Source of the DNA: Quillaja saponaria
Lineage: Eukaryota; Streptophyta; Magnoliopsida; Fabales; Quillajaceae
Reading direction: 5' to 3'
Assembly: GCA_029379385.1 (NCBI GenBank)
Contig: CM055605.1
Coordinates: 3,073,001 to 3,137,000 of the forward strand
Length of the DNA: 64,000 nucleotides
Numbering within the stretch: the stretch's first letter is position 1; the number at the start of each line of letters is the position of its first letter. Below are positions 35,776 to 50,400 of this stretch, piece by piece. Made by a program: the position numbers and the translations under genes. Under the pieces are notes generated by a model that was given only the letters and a program-made list of their open reading frames with translations, was not told the DNA's origin and searched no databases.

Positions 35776-38408
35776 TTATTCATAACCAGATACTCAGAGT
35801 TAAAGGTAGCACACATTTTTCCAATTTTGACTTGCTCTAGGGTTTAATTGGGGAGTTGGGGATTTTGTTTTATTCTTTTTTCCTTTGAGAGGAAAAGAAA
35901 TAAAAGAAGTATTGCAAGATTCCTCTTTTTTTCTATTTGTCTGATCATTTTTGGAGTATCAATAATCTTTTAATTGATAAGATTAATGCTTTAACAGAGC
36001 TTATATATATATATATATATATTATATATAAGTACATATATGTAAGTAGGGATTATTCTAATTTTAAACCTAAGAGTTTTTAAGTTGAATCTTTTACTTT
36101 GACTTGATATTACGATTCACACTCCACGCTTTGTATCTCAGATATTGTATATCATGTCTGAAAAAATAGCTCATGACAGATGAATTTAGATCATATTTTG
36201 TGCCACACAAAATTAGGCAGAATTTAAAAAAAAATAAAAAATCTGTCATTTTTATTTTGTTTTTTTTGGTTAAATTTTACTTTGTGTATAAAGGAGAGGA
36301 TCTGAATCCCATGGAAAAGATATATGCTTAATGGTCAATTTTATTTTGGATTTTTTTGGTTAAATCCCAAGATAGAATAAAGATAAATGCTTAATGGGTT
36401 TTTCTTTACCTATGATATAGATAGGGTAAAAACACCTGTCATGTAGTTTCATGAATTTTCTTTGTATTTCTGTGTCTCATTATCTTTTTTCAATGAAAAT
36501 TTGATATCTAGATAGAGCATGTCATTTTAATTTGAACTATTATGGGAAAAGATAAACTTGTGTGTGACCTATATTAGTTATAATGAGTTGAACAAAAGTC
36601 AAGCTAGAAACTCTATATGGGCTTCAAAAGTTTTGGTTGCAGTTACAGTCTTACAGGCTTACAGCTTTTGAGAACACAGCTTCTACAGTTGCAAGAATAT
36701 AAATTTGTTTCTATGCTGCTAAGAGTACTAAAGCCTTGTGTTGCTAAAGCTTTATATATATATATATATGAGATTAGAGATTGTACTTGTTATTTTTCTT
36801 AGTAACTTGAGTATCCATATAAATTTGTGGAGGCGGAAATGATCTGTTTAATGTTTTAGGTAAATAATTTTTGACATTATATTAATTAGAGCTATTGTGA
36901 TTAAATAGTCTGCAGTCTGGTTTTGCATTTTTCGTTCTAACTAACTTAACAAGATAATATATTTAGTGACATTTTTAGGTTAGTATATTTAGTGACGTGC
37001 AAAGTGCGTAAGATATTAAATTTTTATTTTTGAATTTCATCAAACAACTTAAATTGTGAATAAATTTTTGTTTATATAAGTATAACCGTTAACTATTTTT
37101 TTCTTCTTTCATATCTCTATGGTTATTGTCAAGCCCCTAAACATGTAATTATTTCAGTTCTGCACATGTACCCTTCAAATAAGTATCACTCTTTTCCACT
37201 TGTATTATTCCTACTTAATTAACTGCATTAACAAATACAATTTGTCCCCCACCCTACCTCATCATAAAATATAAAAAAATATAAAAAACATAGAAAAAAA
37301 TTGTGCTTGTAATTGGTGATTCTAGATTGTCAACTTGTGTACAAGGTCCACAATCTTTTTCTGCAGCAAGTTGTGATTTGAGAATCAAGCAGTTAGGAGA
37401 AGGCTGCACTGATAAATATAAAGTATGAAGTATGTGCCCTACCCAACTATGGAATAGGAGCTAACCCACATGATGCTGACATAACATTTAAATGTTAATT
37501 TTGCAACTGGAAAAAGTTGGCATGATATTCGTGGGAATTCAATTTGCACAGGACTTTTTACAAAAGAAAAACATAAAGGACCCAACCTGTGTTGACTTGG
37601 TTGAAGGTTCCCAGTTTTCCCTAATTGCACCACTTTTCCTTCTTTATAATGCATTTTTTATGGCATAGTTCATATTGCTTCAACTAAATTTAGTAATCTA
37701 CTACATTCGCTAAAAAGAAAAGGGTAGAATTGAGTAAGTAGAAGTAATTTACTAGAATTACCAACTTTCCTAGTGGATACAGTTAAAAACAGTGAAAATT
37801 ATCTTGGAGGGACAAAACTCTTTGACTTTTTACTTCGAAATTTTGACATGATAAGAATAAATTTTATAAATTTATTTTTATTTCAGTGTGCATAATATAC
37901 TTTTGATTAGACTAAAAATATAAATAAATAAATTAAAATATGTATAAATTGATCAGGTATTTCTTTTTTTACTGCAATGCCTACATCTGGCTCACCATGG
38001 CGTCCACATAGTGATGTCCAACAGAAAACAGAGATATTTACGAGAATATGGACTGAGAAAAAAAGTAAATTCATGTTGAGGGAAACTGGGAATGGCAGCA
38101 AAACCACCCAGAGACTTCTTATTGTGAAGCTTGAGAGCCAAGGAACTTTGAAATTACAAATTTGGCCTTCTAAGCGTCAAAGAATAGCAGTGACTGTCCT
38201 GTTCTTCTTCTCTTTTTTTCTGGCTCCTCTATTAAAACGTAGAAGGTCCAAGAAGCAAGGCCTCTCTCTCACTCTCCCTCACTTTTTGTTTCTGTATAAA
38301 ATAATATATTCTCTATACTCACAAAAATACAGAAAATTTCTTTCAGGCCTATTTGCATTGCTGCAGTTATCATCTTCCTGAGTTAGGAAGAACTCACAGG
38401 TTTGCTTC
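35776..38408. other. Intergenic region between MIR171 locus 2 and the galactosyltransferase
   Basis: AT-rich. (TA)n runs at about 36004-36030 and 36757-36770. The stretch TTTTATTTTG(T/G)(A)TTTTTTTGGTTAAAT appears twice, about 36254 and 36341, a short direct repeat. The open frame at 37977-38381 has no family resemblance. No exon supported. Confidence 0.4.
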
Positions 38409-41400
38409 CTAGAAAGTTGCACTCCACAAAGCATTCTCCCCTTCTCCACACCGCCGATGGACCTCTTTAATCCTCTCAGCTGACTTGCAAATTCCACTAC
38501 AGCTCCAATCAAATGAAGCAACACATACATTGCCAGCCTGGGCCTTCCATTCACAGTCTGCAACATCAAGAAGCTAAAAAAATTCACAGCTGGTTTTGCT
38601 ACCAATAGTCCTTAAATAAACGAAATAGATGTGATGCTGTCACATAATTTGTAGAGGCATGTGAATATGAAGTTTATAGAAAATTCAGGGGAAATCTTCA
38701 CCTGGTGGAGTGCCACAACAAAGTCTACGGTCATCAATATGCTTTACATCAAGTCCAATAAACCAAGATCCTAGTGTGACGTCCTCATTAGCATACCTGT
38801 GAAGAACATGTCTGAAAAGATGTAGATAATAGCCATTAGAGCAGGAAGACTGACATTAACCTCCTTTCTATCTGCAGAATTTTGCCTTTTTTTTATATAT
38901 ATTTTTCTTTTGTAGGAAAGAAGAGAAGAACATACTGGTTTATGGAAATATATGTAGCCAAATCTTTTGAAATGGCATACAACTGTCCCGTGGCATGGCG
39001 GAAGTACTTGTTTCCATACTCACCAAATTTCCAATATTCAGGTTCATGGTATCTTACTCCTCTGTGAGCAACAGATTAGACACGTGAGAATCTAAAACTG
39101 AAAAACTTCCTGAACCTTACACAGGAGAAAAAAAAAAAAAAAACACCAAAATAAATGTTTCTCACCTCTGAGCAAGGACAGGTCCAGATTTCATGCATCC
39201 AATGTATACCCGTGGTTTTGCTCGGTGTCTAACTAGGGTATCTCCTAAGGTTGCTGCAATAAATTGAAAGAACCCTGATTCAGTAAACAACAAACTGCAG
39301 AAGTGCAAATCCTTTGGAAACATAAACCTATTGCCATCATCAACATGGATCTTTGGGGCTTAATGTCAGTCTCAAACATCTCAAGAATCTCCTATGGAAA
39401 AGAAAAACAGTGATATAATTTCAGTATTATAAACCCACAAAGAATATTATACCTATATTTACATGAACATCATCATCAACTTTGACATAAAAGTCTGCAT
39501 CCCACAATGCAACTGCAGTAGCAAAGTATATCTTCGTCTTGGCTGACAATTCAAGATAACCTTCCACATGATCCTGTTCATAAGGAAGAACAAAGATGAG
39601 TTAAGCCATATGGTATTTTTGTCTTCAAAATTAATTATCATTTACATATCCTCTCAACTGATCATAACACTATTACCAGCCTCAGGAAATCTCCATGCTT
39701 TCTGTCCTCTGCTTCAATAGCTCTGTCTAGGATACCTCCTGATGTAGCACTAGGTAGAGGAAATACGAAAGCCTTGTCAAATTTATTATACCATAGATAT
39801 ACTGTTTAAAACATATACAAAGGACAAGTGAAATCTAAAACATATAAAAGTTAATTAGAAAATACTTAGTTCCTATAACCTCTACCCAATGTGAGAACAC
39901 TGCAATCTGTTCCTCGAAATGGCAATTAAATTTTTTTTTTTTTTTTTTTCCAAAGATTTGGCTTAGCAAGCCAACGGAGCTTGAAATAAACTAATTGATC
40001 AGTTTCCAATTATCTAACAAAAGAAATGAAAGAGATATATGTAACTACCTGTGACCAATGACAAAGCGAATGATGATGCCTTTTTCTTCCTCCAGCTTCT
40101 TTCTTTTCTCGCCTGTTCTCCATGTTGTCAAAATACGTAATCATCAGAAAACATAGTCAACAAAGCAGACAGATTATGATAAGGACTTTTTCAAACAGAA
40201 GCAAGGGAAAGACTAGGAAATAAGGATCCATGAACCTTGTGGCATCCACGTAGCACGAACTGAGTCTCTTCTTTTTCGGCTGCTAAATGCGGTGTTAATT
40301 CCTACAACCATTAAGTACCTTTTCTTGCCAAATGCTTCTGTCTTCTCTGCATTTTCTGATAAAGGAGAACCACTTCGTATAGACTCATGAGCTGCCCTTG
40401 CAGCAGCTAATTCCATCTCCAAATTAGAAATAGTCTTATCTAAAGTCCTAAATAGATTCCAATATGATAAGTTAGACATTCAGAACACATCAATCTAAGA
40501 ACAGCAAAATGTGCAACTGAGATAATTAAATAATAACACAATAACTTACTGTATTGAATTATGAGTCCTATAAACTTCCCCAAAAAAGCCCTTAGATTCC
40601 CGCACCACATCCTTCTCTTGCAACTAAAGGATGCAAAGATACAAAGAACGTGAGACTTAGATGGTAAGTAATCAAAAATAATAATAAGTGAAATACAATT
40701 TCTCAGATAATTTAAATCAATTTTTTCCTTTTTATTCTTTTGATAAAAAGTAGGATAGAGATGCTTACAATTCTTGGATTACAACCCTCTGAAACTAGCT
40801 TCAATTTTTCAGCTTCGGTTGCTGTTGTCCTTCCAATACCTTTAGGTTCAGGAACTGTCCACATCCTGTTACCCATATATATAATTTTTGTAAAGAAACT
40901 CACCACACATATCTCACAAACAAGTAGCCATAGCAGAAACTTTAACACAATTTTGCCTGATAGAGCTCATAAAAGCAGAAAATGTATTTCTATAGTTTCT
41001 AGATTAATAACTATCTAATGAGATCCTTATTGCAGAATTTTAAAATCAATGTTCCCGTAGAAACTAAACAAGTTGAAATATCTTTTTCAGCCACCTAATA
41101 TTCCTATGCCATGTGCCAACCACATAAAAGGGCCACCTTGCAAAAATACATTTTACACACCTCCAATAAGTTGGATTCCAGTTGATATTAATTAACCAAA
41201 GAAAAAAAAAAAAAAAAAAAAACCCCACAGGTAGTAAATCGAAAGTAAGGACTCCAGTTACAACTACCATAGGAAAATTAAGGCTACCAATAAATGAGCA
41301 GGTGTCCGAAGCTTGATGCTCTTTAATCATTAATGAGGAAATTGGGAGGTAGGATGGGAAAGGATAGGAGCCTAAGAGGTACGTCCAGTTCCTCAAGGTC

Positions 41401-41908
41401 CACAAATTTAACATTTACAAGCAGTAATATCAACCCAGAGGTGGATTGCATAAACAAAAGTATGGAGAACTCAACCACATCAAATAAGAAAGTGAAATCG
41501 AATCTTAAACTCACATCCATCCAAATTAAAAAATTCCCCAGTACTGCAATGGATTAAATGAATAATGAAATATTTACAAGCTTAAAAAACATGCTCATGA
41601 ATTGTACGTTACCAAATATTAAAACTTGAATTAAAATCCATTCAAATATCATCACAAAATTGAGATTTCGGAAACCCAGAAAAGCTTATAAGTCAATGAA
41701 TTAGGAAGTTTAGAACATAATTACTAGTAAAAACCCACAAGAAATTGTCTATTTAAATATCGAAATCAATCGAATTTTAACAAATAGAGGATACATACCT
41801 ATTGGTGAAGAACATTCCAGCACAGAAACTTCCCAAACATAGCAAAAGTACCCATTTCTGCGATATAACGCTTCTGGAGGACTGCTCTCCTCTGCTTTTC
41901 AAAGACAT
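38409..41908 (-). CDS. Beta-1,3-galactosyltransferase (GT31, DUF4094 type)
   Basis: Golgi type II membrane glycosyltransferase of family GT31, plant B3GALT group; relatives add galactose to arabinogalactan proteins or other glycans. Eleven exons (minus): 41799-41908, 40769-40865, 40550-40623, 40236-40447, 40049-40112, 39677-39749, 39453-39573, 39166-39253, 38936-39061, 38702-38811, 38409-38557; all phases fit, 407 residues. Order: short basic cytosolic tail, membrane anchor about 19-35 ([16 protein letters not shown]), DUF4094 stem ([11 protein letters not shown] to [19 protein letters not shown]), then the GT31 domain with [35 protein letters not shown], the metal-binding DDD at 243-245 in [42 protein letters not shown] and [15 protein letters not shown]. 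The C-terminus has several cysteines (SCSGICKS). Intact. Likely close to Arabidopsis B3GALT2-4, but the exact orthologue and acceptor are not determinable here. Confidence 0.95.
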
Positions 41909-44900
41909 ATTTGCCCAATTCTCTTCCAACTTCTCAGTTCCCTTTCAATAATAAGCAAGACCCATCTCCAATACAAAAAATCAAGACAAATTGAAGAAAC
42001 TCAGAGGGAGAGTAGGCCTAAGCACTTAGAATTTAGCTGTGGAATCAAACGAGAAATTAAGCAAGCCCAACAGAAAAAAAATTTGTCAGAGTTGAAAGGG
42101 TTGCAGAGGTGTAGATAGAGAAAGAATCAAATTAGAGAAGTGGTCTGTTTCAGCTTCGCATTTTGTTCCTTTCTTTATCCCTCTGCTTTGTGCGCTCTCT
42201 CTCTCTCTCTAAACTCTTCTTTGCAGGCAAGGGACGTTGAACAGAAGTGAGAAGACTCTCTAACCGCTCAATTCTATATACCAAATTACCAAACGGTCCT
42301 TGTCAAACCTTCCTTATTAATAATCCCAATAAAAGTTTCTGGAAATGACATTAATGCCCTTAAATAATTTTTCCATTTTTTTTTTAGGTCGGCTCGCCAT
42401 GTGCCAATGGTCTGGTCTTATCACCAGACGTCTCATGGAAATTTTGTGCACTCGGTTGATACCATGAGTCCATGACTTATACACATTTATAAGTTTTTAG
42501 TAGAAAACTCCAGCAACTAGCATTTGAGATTACTTTAAATATACAGAAACTAAATTAGCGATTATTTTTATTTCAATATTATCCACCTCTTCTACCGTGA
42601 GATGGAATTTATTTTAATAACATTATGCATGTAGTAGATATATTATGATGAATTTTTCAAAAATAATTTTCTTATTTTTCACACTAAAATCTGATAAGTT
42701 GAATGAACAAAGTATAACTAAAATAAAATAATAGTGAATTGGAATTTTGTTTTTATAAACTCAATACAGATTTTATTAAATTTAGAATATGACACAACTT
42801 AAGAATGAAAGATTAAAGTTGATGCCTCCCAATTAAGGAGGATCGAGTCAGTTATTATTACTGTCAAATTTTTTTAATTAAAATTAGTTTACTTATATTT
42901 TGATTAATTATTATTTTATCTAATTAAATAAATATTATTCATGTCACAATTAAGAAATTTTTATGAGAATTTTTTTCAGAACTTCTTTTAATGAGATTCA
43001 AATTTCAAAAATCGACAAATAGAACACACATATTTTACCACACACAAAGAAATAAGGTCTCCCAAACATTATTTGCTTTCACGATATACTAATTAAAAAA
43101 CCATTAATTAGTTTCCAATATTATCAACTAGGTGCCACTATCCATACTCATAAAGAATGTGATTCCTGTACCCAAAAAAATAAAATAATAATAATGCGAT
43201 TCTGGCTGCCTTTTTCTCTAAAATTTTTGCTGCATATATAATATCTATTATGCGCATTATATATTTCATAGAACATGTGTAACTTCATCTTCGATAGTAA
43301 AACTTTTAAAAGAATGTACTGTTTATAGAAAAGGCACTGTTTCATATTGATTATTTAATGTCAAATACATATAAATAAATCAGCTGCATTTTCTTACAAT
43401 CTCATAAAATTGCTTCACACTTTTTAATTTCACCAAGTAACCAATATAAAAATGAAGGAGATGCAAAAATGGTAATATAATTTGAGAAGAAGAAAAAAAA
43501 ATTTGCAAGACTAGTTAAAATATTGGAAAAAAGGCTTAAAAAGGTAATTTTAACTATGCTATTTATAGTTATTTATTATAAAGAAAAATAGTTTAACAGA
43601 ATTACCCGCACCTCGTATAGAAGAAGAAGATCTTCGAGCTACTTAATTTTTTGGGTTAAGTAAAACCTACCTGTAATAATATTTCTAAAATATTATGAGT
43701 ATGATTTACCGTAAATCATGTTTATTATTATTTTACAATAGAGACGGCAAGAGATTAATTGTTAAATTTAAATAATATTATTATATTATTAATATCTTAT
43801 AGATCTTATTAGATGTCGACTGAAATTCATTAATAATTTTATGTAACTTTATTACAAATATCGTCATCATAGCACTCTGTTCTTGATAATTGATACTGAC
43901 TGGACAAAAATGTGCATGTCTTATTGCATATGATTCCAAAATGTTTGGGCATTAAGAAATTCCTACAAAAGATGCACTGAAATGTTAGTACTAGTAGTGA
44001 ATTTTTTAATTTGATATTTAAAACCTAATCATTTATAGAAGGCAAAGACTACTAGGGCTAGCAACTTAAGCTGGGATTACTTTATCTCTGTAAGGTCGGT
44101 AAGTGCACGTGTACACTTGACCAGATCTAGCAACATGCCACCTGGAAACTCCACTTAGATGGGTCCCACTTTGACCTCACTTTGTCCATTAACCATGTGA
44201 CATATCACACCTGATTCACGTGGATTCGGTAAAAGTCTGCAAGAAAAATGGACTGCGTCAGGAGGATCTCTGACACGTGTCATCATAATATGAGCCCTCG
44301 CTAACTTTGACATTTCCTTATCCAATGAAAAAGCGAGTCCCTTAAAATAGTAGGAACTAAGAACATCCGCTTGTTCCATGAGGGCAATTTCGTCGTTTTG
44401 TTTCACTCAGATTTTACATACTAGTAGTATATAATCATTTTATTGGGATAAATGTTCTTAGAAACATGCTTCTTGGATTTATTTCTAATTAAATCTTAAC
44501 GTTGGATTTAGTTTACTTCTAATTAAAATTTCTTTAAAAATTAAATTAACTTTTAAATTAAATATAAGGGAGAGATATTGGTGTTTTTTTTTTTTTTCTC
44601 TCCGACATGACTTTGAATTGCAGAAAATAATTCAAGTTTAGCATTTACTAATTAATTTGTTAAAATGAAAGGATAATGAAGAATAATCTTGTTTTTCAAA
44701 AAAAATTATAAATTAAATTTGAGAAACCGTACTCTTGTTCCAATGCTAAATTCTTGGATGGTTTGCATTAATCATCTCAAATAAATGGGTCCAAATATAA
44801 TTTAATAATTAAGTTATCAAATCTAATCAAATTTCAAAAAATACTCTTTGTCGGTCCGATAAATATGCTAACTATATATGTATCATGCATGTACTGATGT

Positions 44901-47129
44901 AGTGTGTCAAGCTAAATGTTAGTTTAACCAATTTACCTCGATTTTGAGTTGTACAATTTTATTTTTCGATCTGGTGAATTATTCTTACAAATATTGTGTT
45001 TACTAGTTTAGCTGATGATTTTAAGAAAATATAGAAGAATTACTACCTGTGCCTCATGTGATTACATAGATAATGATCAGTCTCATGACGAATTAACAAC
45101 AATATTTGCATTGCAAATTTGAATAATCATAGAAAAAAACAAAAGATGATATAAAACAAGAAATTATATTATCTGAAGCCTTACATGCACGTGGTAAAAG
45201 CATGAATCCACGTTAGCTGAAACAACCATCACATGTGTTCCCAATGATTTAAACTACTTTAATATAACTTTCACATGTTTTATATTCCAAAGGTCATGAG
45301 ATGACGTTTTGACAAGGTTAACAAAATGCTACTATACATTAATATTAAGTTTGATTATAAAATTAAGATTTATTAATAACACACCCGTATAATTAATTTT
45401 TATCTGTTACTTTCCATTTAAATTGATTCAAATACAAGATTAGTGTGTGGACAAATAAATATTGTTTTAGCATATGTATGTTGACACATGAGTATATCGA
45501 TTACAGATTTTTATTTTAGAAGATAATAATTGTATTAGAAATAAAAAACTAAAAATTAAATAAAATCAATATTAATATCAAGTATCGTGGCTGAATTGAA
45601 TGAGTGATGTGATAGACCCTTAGACAAATCATGTTTCATGCATGATTGTTTCACTTGACAGAAAAAGAAGGGAATGGGGCCAATAAAGCTCAATTTGTAG
45701 TTTGAGTGTTGAGACTAGTTCAAAAAGAATATTATCAATTTATTATTCGATCAATCTACGTATTATTAAAATGATATACAGTTGTCTTTATTTTTAACTC
45801 TATTTTCTATAAAATTTAATTGATCTAACTTATGAATGTCTAAAAGTCTCTATATTTTTGTTTATTTTAAATTAATTTTTTGAAATTTTGACCTTGACTA
45901 TCTCGAACATTTTTGACAATATGGGTTATCGATATTCACAGGTAATTAAGGAGGTGGACAAAATTGTTGGAAGTGGTGTGGTATGTAAAATTGGCTATAG
46001 ATGCATGCCAAGTTTGCTTAAAGATCAGTTGCTTGTAATATGAGTATTTTAGTCACTTTACAGCACCAGTTTTCATGTTCTTACTCTTTGAAGCAATCCA
46101 AAGCTGTCATTGCACCAGACCATATCAACCACTATTTGGTTGGTAGCTTGGTACAGGTGCTCTGTCAGTCAAGGAAAATAACATATAATTCTTGCCTGCA
46201 AAGGTTATTTCTGTCTGTCTAAACAAAAGGAAGAAGTGCCATCTCCTCCTAAAGGTAGAACAATAAAAGGAATTATGGGATTTTCCTAGTTGCAACTTTA
46301 GGGGGATTACTATCTTCTTCTATAATTAATAACGAGTCTATGTTTTTAGCAAAATAATGATCTTATGATTAAGTCATAATTGTCCATTGCCTTAATCAAC
46401 TCCATACAAAGATATTATTTTTAATGTATTTTTTTGTATTAGAGTGAAAACTCATAAGATTTATGGGTTGTAGGATTAAGTATATTAGAAATCGAAATAT
46501 ATAATCATTTGAACTTTTACAAAAGCGTCTTTTTGACCATGTAAAAAACTTTATCAATTAATTATTTTTGGCACATTTGTCTTGGATGACCTAATATAGA
46601 ATTGTAGGTGCGTAAGCAATTCCATGATTTCATTTCATAGCTAATTAATTTAAAGCTAGCCTAACATTTTTATAAATAAATAAAAAATAAAAAGGTAGCT
46701 AGCCTAGTCTCCTTGGACCCACTGAAATACATAAACCTAACTTTTTATGGGATTTTCAAAATCTAAGACATAAAGAAAGTTCATATATATAAGACTGAGT
46801 TAACTGCTTTAATATGTTGGTTTGCCAAAAATAGTGATTAAAATCTTGTACCAAAACAACAACAAAAATTGTTTAAAATTCAACCTTCCAAATTGGCCCT
46901 ATAGTATGTACGTCAAAAAATGAGATTTGAGCTTAATTAGAAAATTTCAACTATCTAATTTAAAAATAAAGAATTACTCTTGTATATTGCACCAAATAAA
47001 AAAAATTAATACAATAATAAGACAAATTGATGAGATGACTAAATGCATTAATGCAAATTTGAACAAATTTGTTTATTACACTAAATTAGGTAAAGTGGCA
47101 TTTCATTCAGTCGAAACAAAAATTGATTG
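41909..47129. other. Gene-poor 5-kb region
   Basis: The first 350 bases are the galactosyltransferase leader and promoter, with a (CT)n run near 42197-42210. The rest is AT-rich and no exon is supported. Less AT-rich patches occur at 44040-44410 (G-box cluster, separate entry) and 45940-46270. The latter has a modest plus frame at 46040-46222 with no recognised family. Confidence 0.4.
44106..44279. promoter_or_regulatory. Cluster of three G-boxes (CACGTG)
   Basis: CACGTG occurs at 44106-44111, 44217-44222 (CACGTGG context, ABRE-like) and 44274-44279 (ACACGTGTC). G-boxes bind bZIP and bHLH factors in light and ABA responses. The surrounding 44040-44410 is less AT-rich than its flanks and contains CCAAT near 44323. 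No gene starts within 2 kb on either side. A fourth CACGTG is at 45188-45193. Confidence 0.55.
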
Positions 47130-47270
47130 GGTCTCCGGGCCGAAATTCCAACTTCGGGCCCAAAAGTCCGTCCATATTATGGATAAGAAGTTTGTGCCAT
47201 TTTCAGTTTTTCAAGCCCAACATATTGTAATATGAATTGGGCTTTCTCGGGCCTTTGTCAGTGTCCGAAA
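47130..47270 (+). promoter_or_regulatory. Site II-type (GGGCC/AAGCCCA) element cluster before RRP6L3
   Basis: GGGCC at about 47137, GGGCCC at about 47156, AAGCCCAA at about 47213, TTGGGCTT at about 47236 and CGGGCC at about 47248, within 140 bases and 140-270 bases upstream of the ATG. TGGGCC/T elements bind TCP factors in promoters of growth-linked and housekeeping genes. Confidence 0.55.
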
Positions 47271-47407
47271 CCAAGCATGCATAGCTTTGACATGGCCGCC
47301 GTAAACCGTCACCGCCTCCTGTCATCCCTGGGTATAAAATTAAAGTTTTCGCTCCTCAAAGCAGATTGAAAAGGAAAAAGGAAAAGAAGACGAAAAGGAA
47401 GAGGAAA

Positions 47408-50400
47408 ATGGAAAATGGATACAGGATGAGAATTGCATTAGCTGTTGCTTCTGTAGCAGCGATTTCAATCTACTTCACCCGTTGTTACCGTAGATGGCGG
47501 ATTCAAAAGTCTCCATCAAGTTCGTGTTATCTACATGCCGAACCAAAGCCACAGTACGCTTTTAAGCGAGTTTTAGCTGATAATTCCTACAATCCGTTCA
47601 AGCACTTGAAGCTCGATGATTCTGATACTGGTACATTTCTTTGTCTAGCTCTAAATCCGTTTAAGCTTAAACACTTTGCTCTGTTTGGCTGCCGAGAAAA
47701 TGTAGGAAGAATGTTGACGATGAAGTTTTTGAACGTATTTTGATAAGAAGAGATTAAAACTTAACTTTCAATCGGACAATAAAGTAAAATAGTAGCTGTG
47801 TTGGCAACTAATATGTGCTTGGCCAAAATTTTCGCAAGGAGACGATTATTTAAAGTAAAAAACCAGTCAGGAAATTGAAAATGTTAGCTCAGTCACTTAA
47901 TTGTTGATTTTAAGTTGAACTTTTTCAAATTCTTTTGATTCCATCGCCACCAGATTAAAGTGATCGCAAACTGTTTCCTCTTCTGCTTCTTTGATTTCTC
48001 TATGCAGGAGAATAAAGATAAATAACTTCAGTGGTTTTTGTTGCAGTTAGTACTTCAAATTTGCATCCATTCGAGGCAGAGATTACGTCATTATTGAAAA
48101 GTCCTCCACCTGAAATTGATCTTATTTCTGGGATTGTGGACTTGAAAATGAATGATTCCTATGTTTGGGTAGAGACAGAGCTGCAGTTAAAGGAACTAGT
48201 AGAAGTGTTGAGAAATGAGAGATTCTTTGCTGTTGATACAGAACAACATAGTTTACGAAGTTATCTAGGCTTTACAGCACTAATACAGGTCCTTTATTGC
48301 TCAAAAAAAATTTCTTCTAAATTAATTGTCACTGAGTTAGTTGGAATAGTCTTTTTGGGAGATCATTGATGCATTTCTTTTATATGTTCCTTCGATTGAG
48401 CAGATTTCTACTCAGAAGGAAGATTATTTGCTGGACACAATTGCCTTGCATGATGTAATGGGCATTCTTCGCCCAGTTTTTGCAAATCCTTCTATTTGTA
48501 AGGTAATCTATTAAGTTATTAATTGTGTTTCAAGGCCATAGGTTGAAAATTTGTTACTCGTGGTCTAGCTAATCTGTTTTCATGATTTCAGTGTCGATTT
48601 TTCAAATTAACAATTTACTTTCTCAGTTTCTCGAAAGGTAAAATATAAGGTAATCTTCTTTGAAACTAATGTCCTAATGTTTCATTAACTGAAGATTTTG
48701 TATGTAGGTGTTCCATGGGGCTGACAATGATGTTCTTTGGCTACAAAGGGACTTTCACATATACGTTGTTAATTTATTTGATACTGCAAAGGTAGGCCAT
48801 CTGACTTAGCAGATTGTATGTTATATACCATATATTATATTATATTATATTATATTGATGTACATGCACGATCAGTAATTGAAAATGGTGCATTTCTGCA
48901 ATTGACTTTTATTTTGAAATTTGTGGCCTTGTATTGCAGGCATGTGAGGTGCTGTCAAAACCACAGAAATCTCTGGCATATTTGCTTGAAACTTACTGTG
49001 GTGTAGCAACGAACAAATTGCTACAGGTTGTCCTAGAGTCTTTTATGCATATAACTTAGTGACCTCCTTTATAATCTTTCATGCCGCCGTCAGAATCTGG
49101 TTTTATATGCTTTAGTAAATGATGCATGGTTATATTTCATTAATGTGCAATCCATACGAATACCTTTTGATTTCTTCTGAGCTGAAGTGCAAAGTGATCT
49201 TCTATAAATTAGATCATCAAGAGGAAACTTGCGAACTCAAGCATTGAACTAAATTTCTTAGTTTGTGATGACCTTTATTAGAAATGCTACTGACTCTCTC
49301 ATTTTAAATGTAGCGTGAAGACTGGAGACAACGTCCACTATCAGAAGAAATGGTTCATTATGCTCGTGCAGATGCACATTATCTGTTGTATATTGCAAAC
49401 TGTTCTATTACTGAACTCAAACAACAGGACAGTGGTATGCAGTCTTTCTTGTGTGCTTGCTCGTCCAACATTTGATGTTCAATGTTTGTTGGAAGAAGGA
49501 AATAAGCAACCAGAAAATGTCTTCTCTATAAATATCAGACACTTAATAAGTACTTGAACTGATCCACTGAAAACCCACCTACCTTGATTTACTTTCTCCC
49601 TCCTCTTTGTAACCCCTCTGAGGGGTGGCAATGGGAGTGTGGAGGGCTTTGTTTGTGTTTGAAAATAAGTAAGATAAGATGTTGTCGAGATTTTAACACA
49701 AAGTTTAGCCTAAATATTTTTCCACTTTGAATCAAATTTTGATAGTAGAGTTACATTAGCTTAGCCGACCCCAACAAATTGGGATTTAGGACTTAGTTGA
49801 GTTGAGAGTTATATTAGCTGTGGGAAAGACCATTACATTACTTACCAAATAACTGTATCTTGATTATTGCATCCGATTCTAACTATATTAATGTGTCAGA
49901 GAACTCTTGTGCTGATGAGAAAATCCATTTTGTTCTCGAGGCTACTCGTCGTTCAAATATGATTTGTTTGCAACTCTATACAAAAGACATTGAAGCATCT
50001 CCCGGAGAGTCTGCTGCCTTATCATTATTTTTACGTTATGCAAGTGATAAAGGTGTGTCATCAGTTCCTAGTGAAAACAAGGTGCGATGCTTTCAATGAG
50101 TTTAAACTTTATTGGCATTATATTCAGATTTAGCAGTCTAATCTAGACTTATAGTTTCAGTTCCAGGATCTTGTGAGGCGGCTCTGTGCGTGGAGAGATT
50201 TAATGGTTAGTCCTCTCCTAAATAATAGCTAAATTAGGGAATAGCTTTATTTGTTCCACTTACCATATGGCCGGTTTTATTCATTTCACCTTGGGAAAGG
50301 GGAGCAATTTGATAAATAACCTTTTTACCTAGGTGAACACTTTTTTCAATATTCTAAATTTGTTGAATCTGTATGAGAAGTACACAATGAAGTGGGGTCC

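Noticed and set aside
37440..37660. Possible microRNA-like hairpin around GGTTCCCAGTTTTCCC
   Set aside because: Pairing of the arms is weak and no known plant microRNA core is present.
37977..38381. 134-codon plus-strand frame starting MPTSGSPWRPHSD
   Set aside because: No recognisable family, biased low-complexity end, overlaps the 3' flank of the galactosyltransferase; no transcript signals.
39329..39392. Possible extra exon in galactosyltransferase intron 7 (reads [15 protein letters not shown], with AG before and GT after)
   Set aside because: It is 64 bases, so inclusion would break the frame, and the flanking exons join directly to give the conserved [15 protein letters not shown]. 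At most a cryptic exon.
41064..41414. 116-codon minus-strand frame
   Set aside because: Lies inside intron 1 of the galactosyltransferase and is interrupted by a run of Phe codons from a poly-A tract; chance.
44155..44406. 83-codon minus-strand frame
   Set aside because: No family resemblance, no splice context, and it lies over the G-box cluster; the less AT-rich composition alone explains the open frame.
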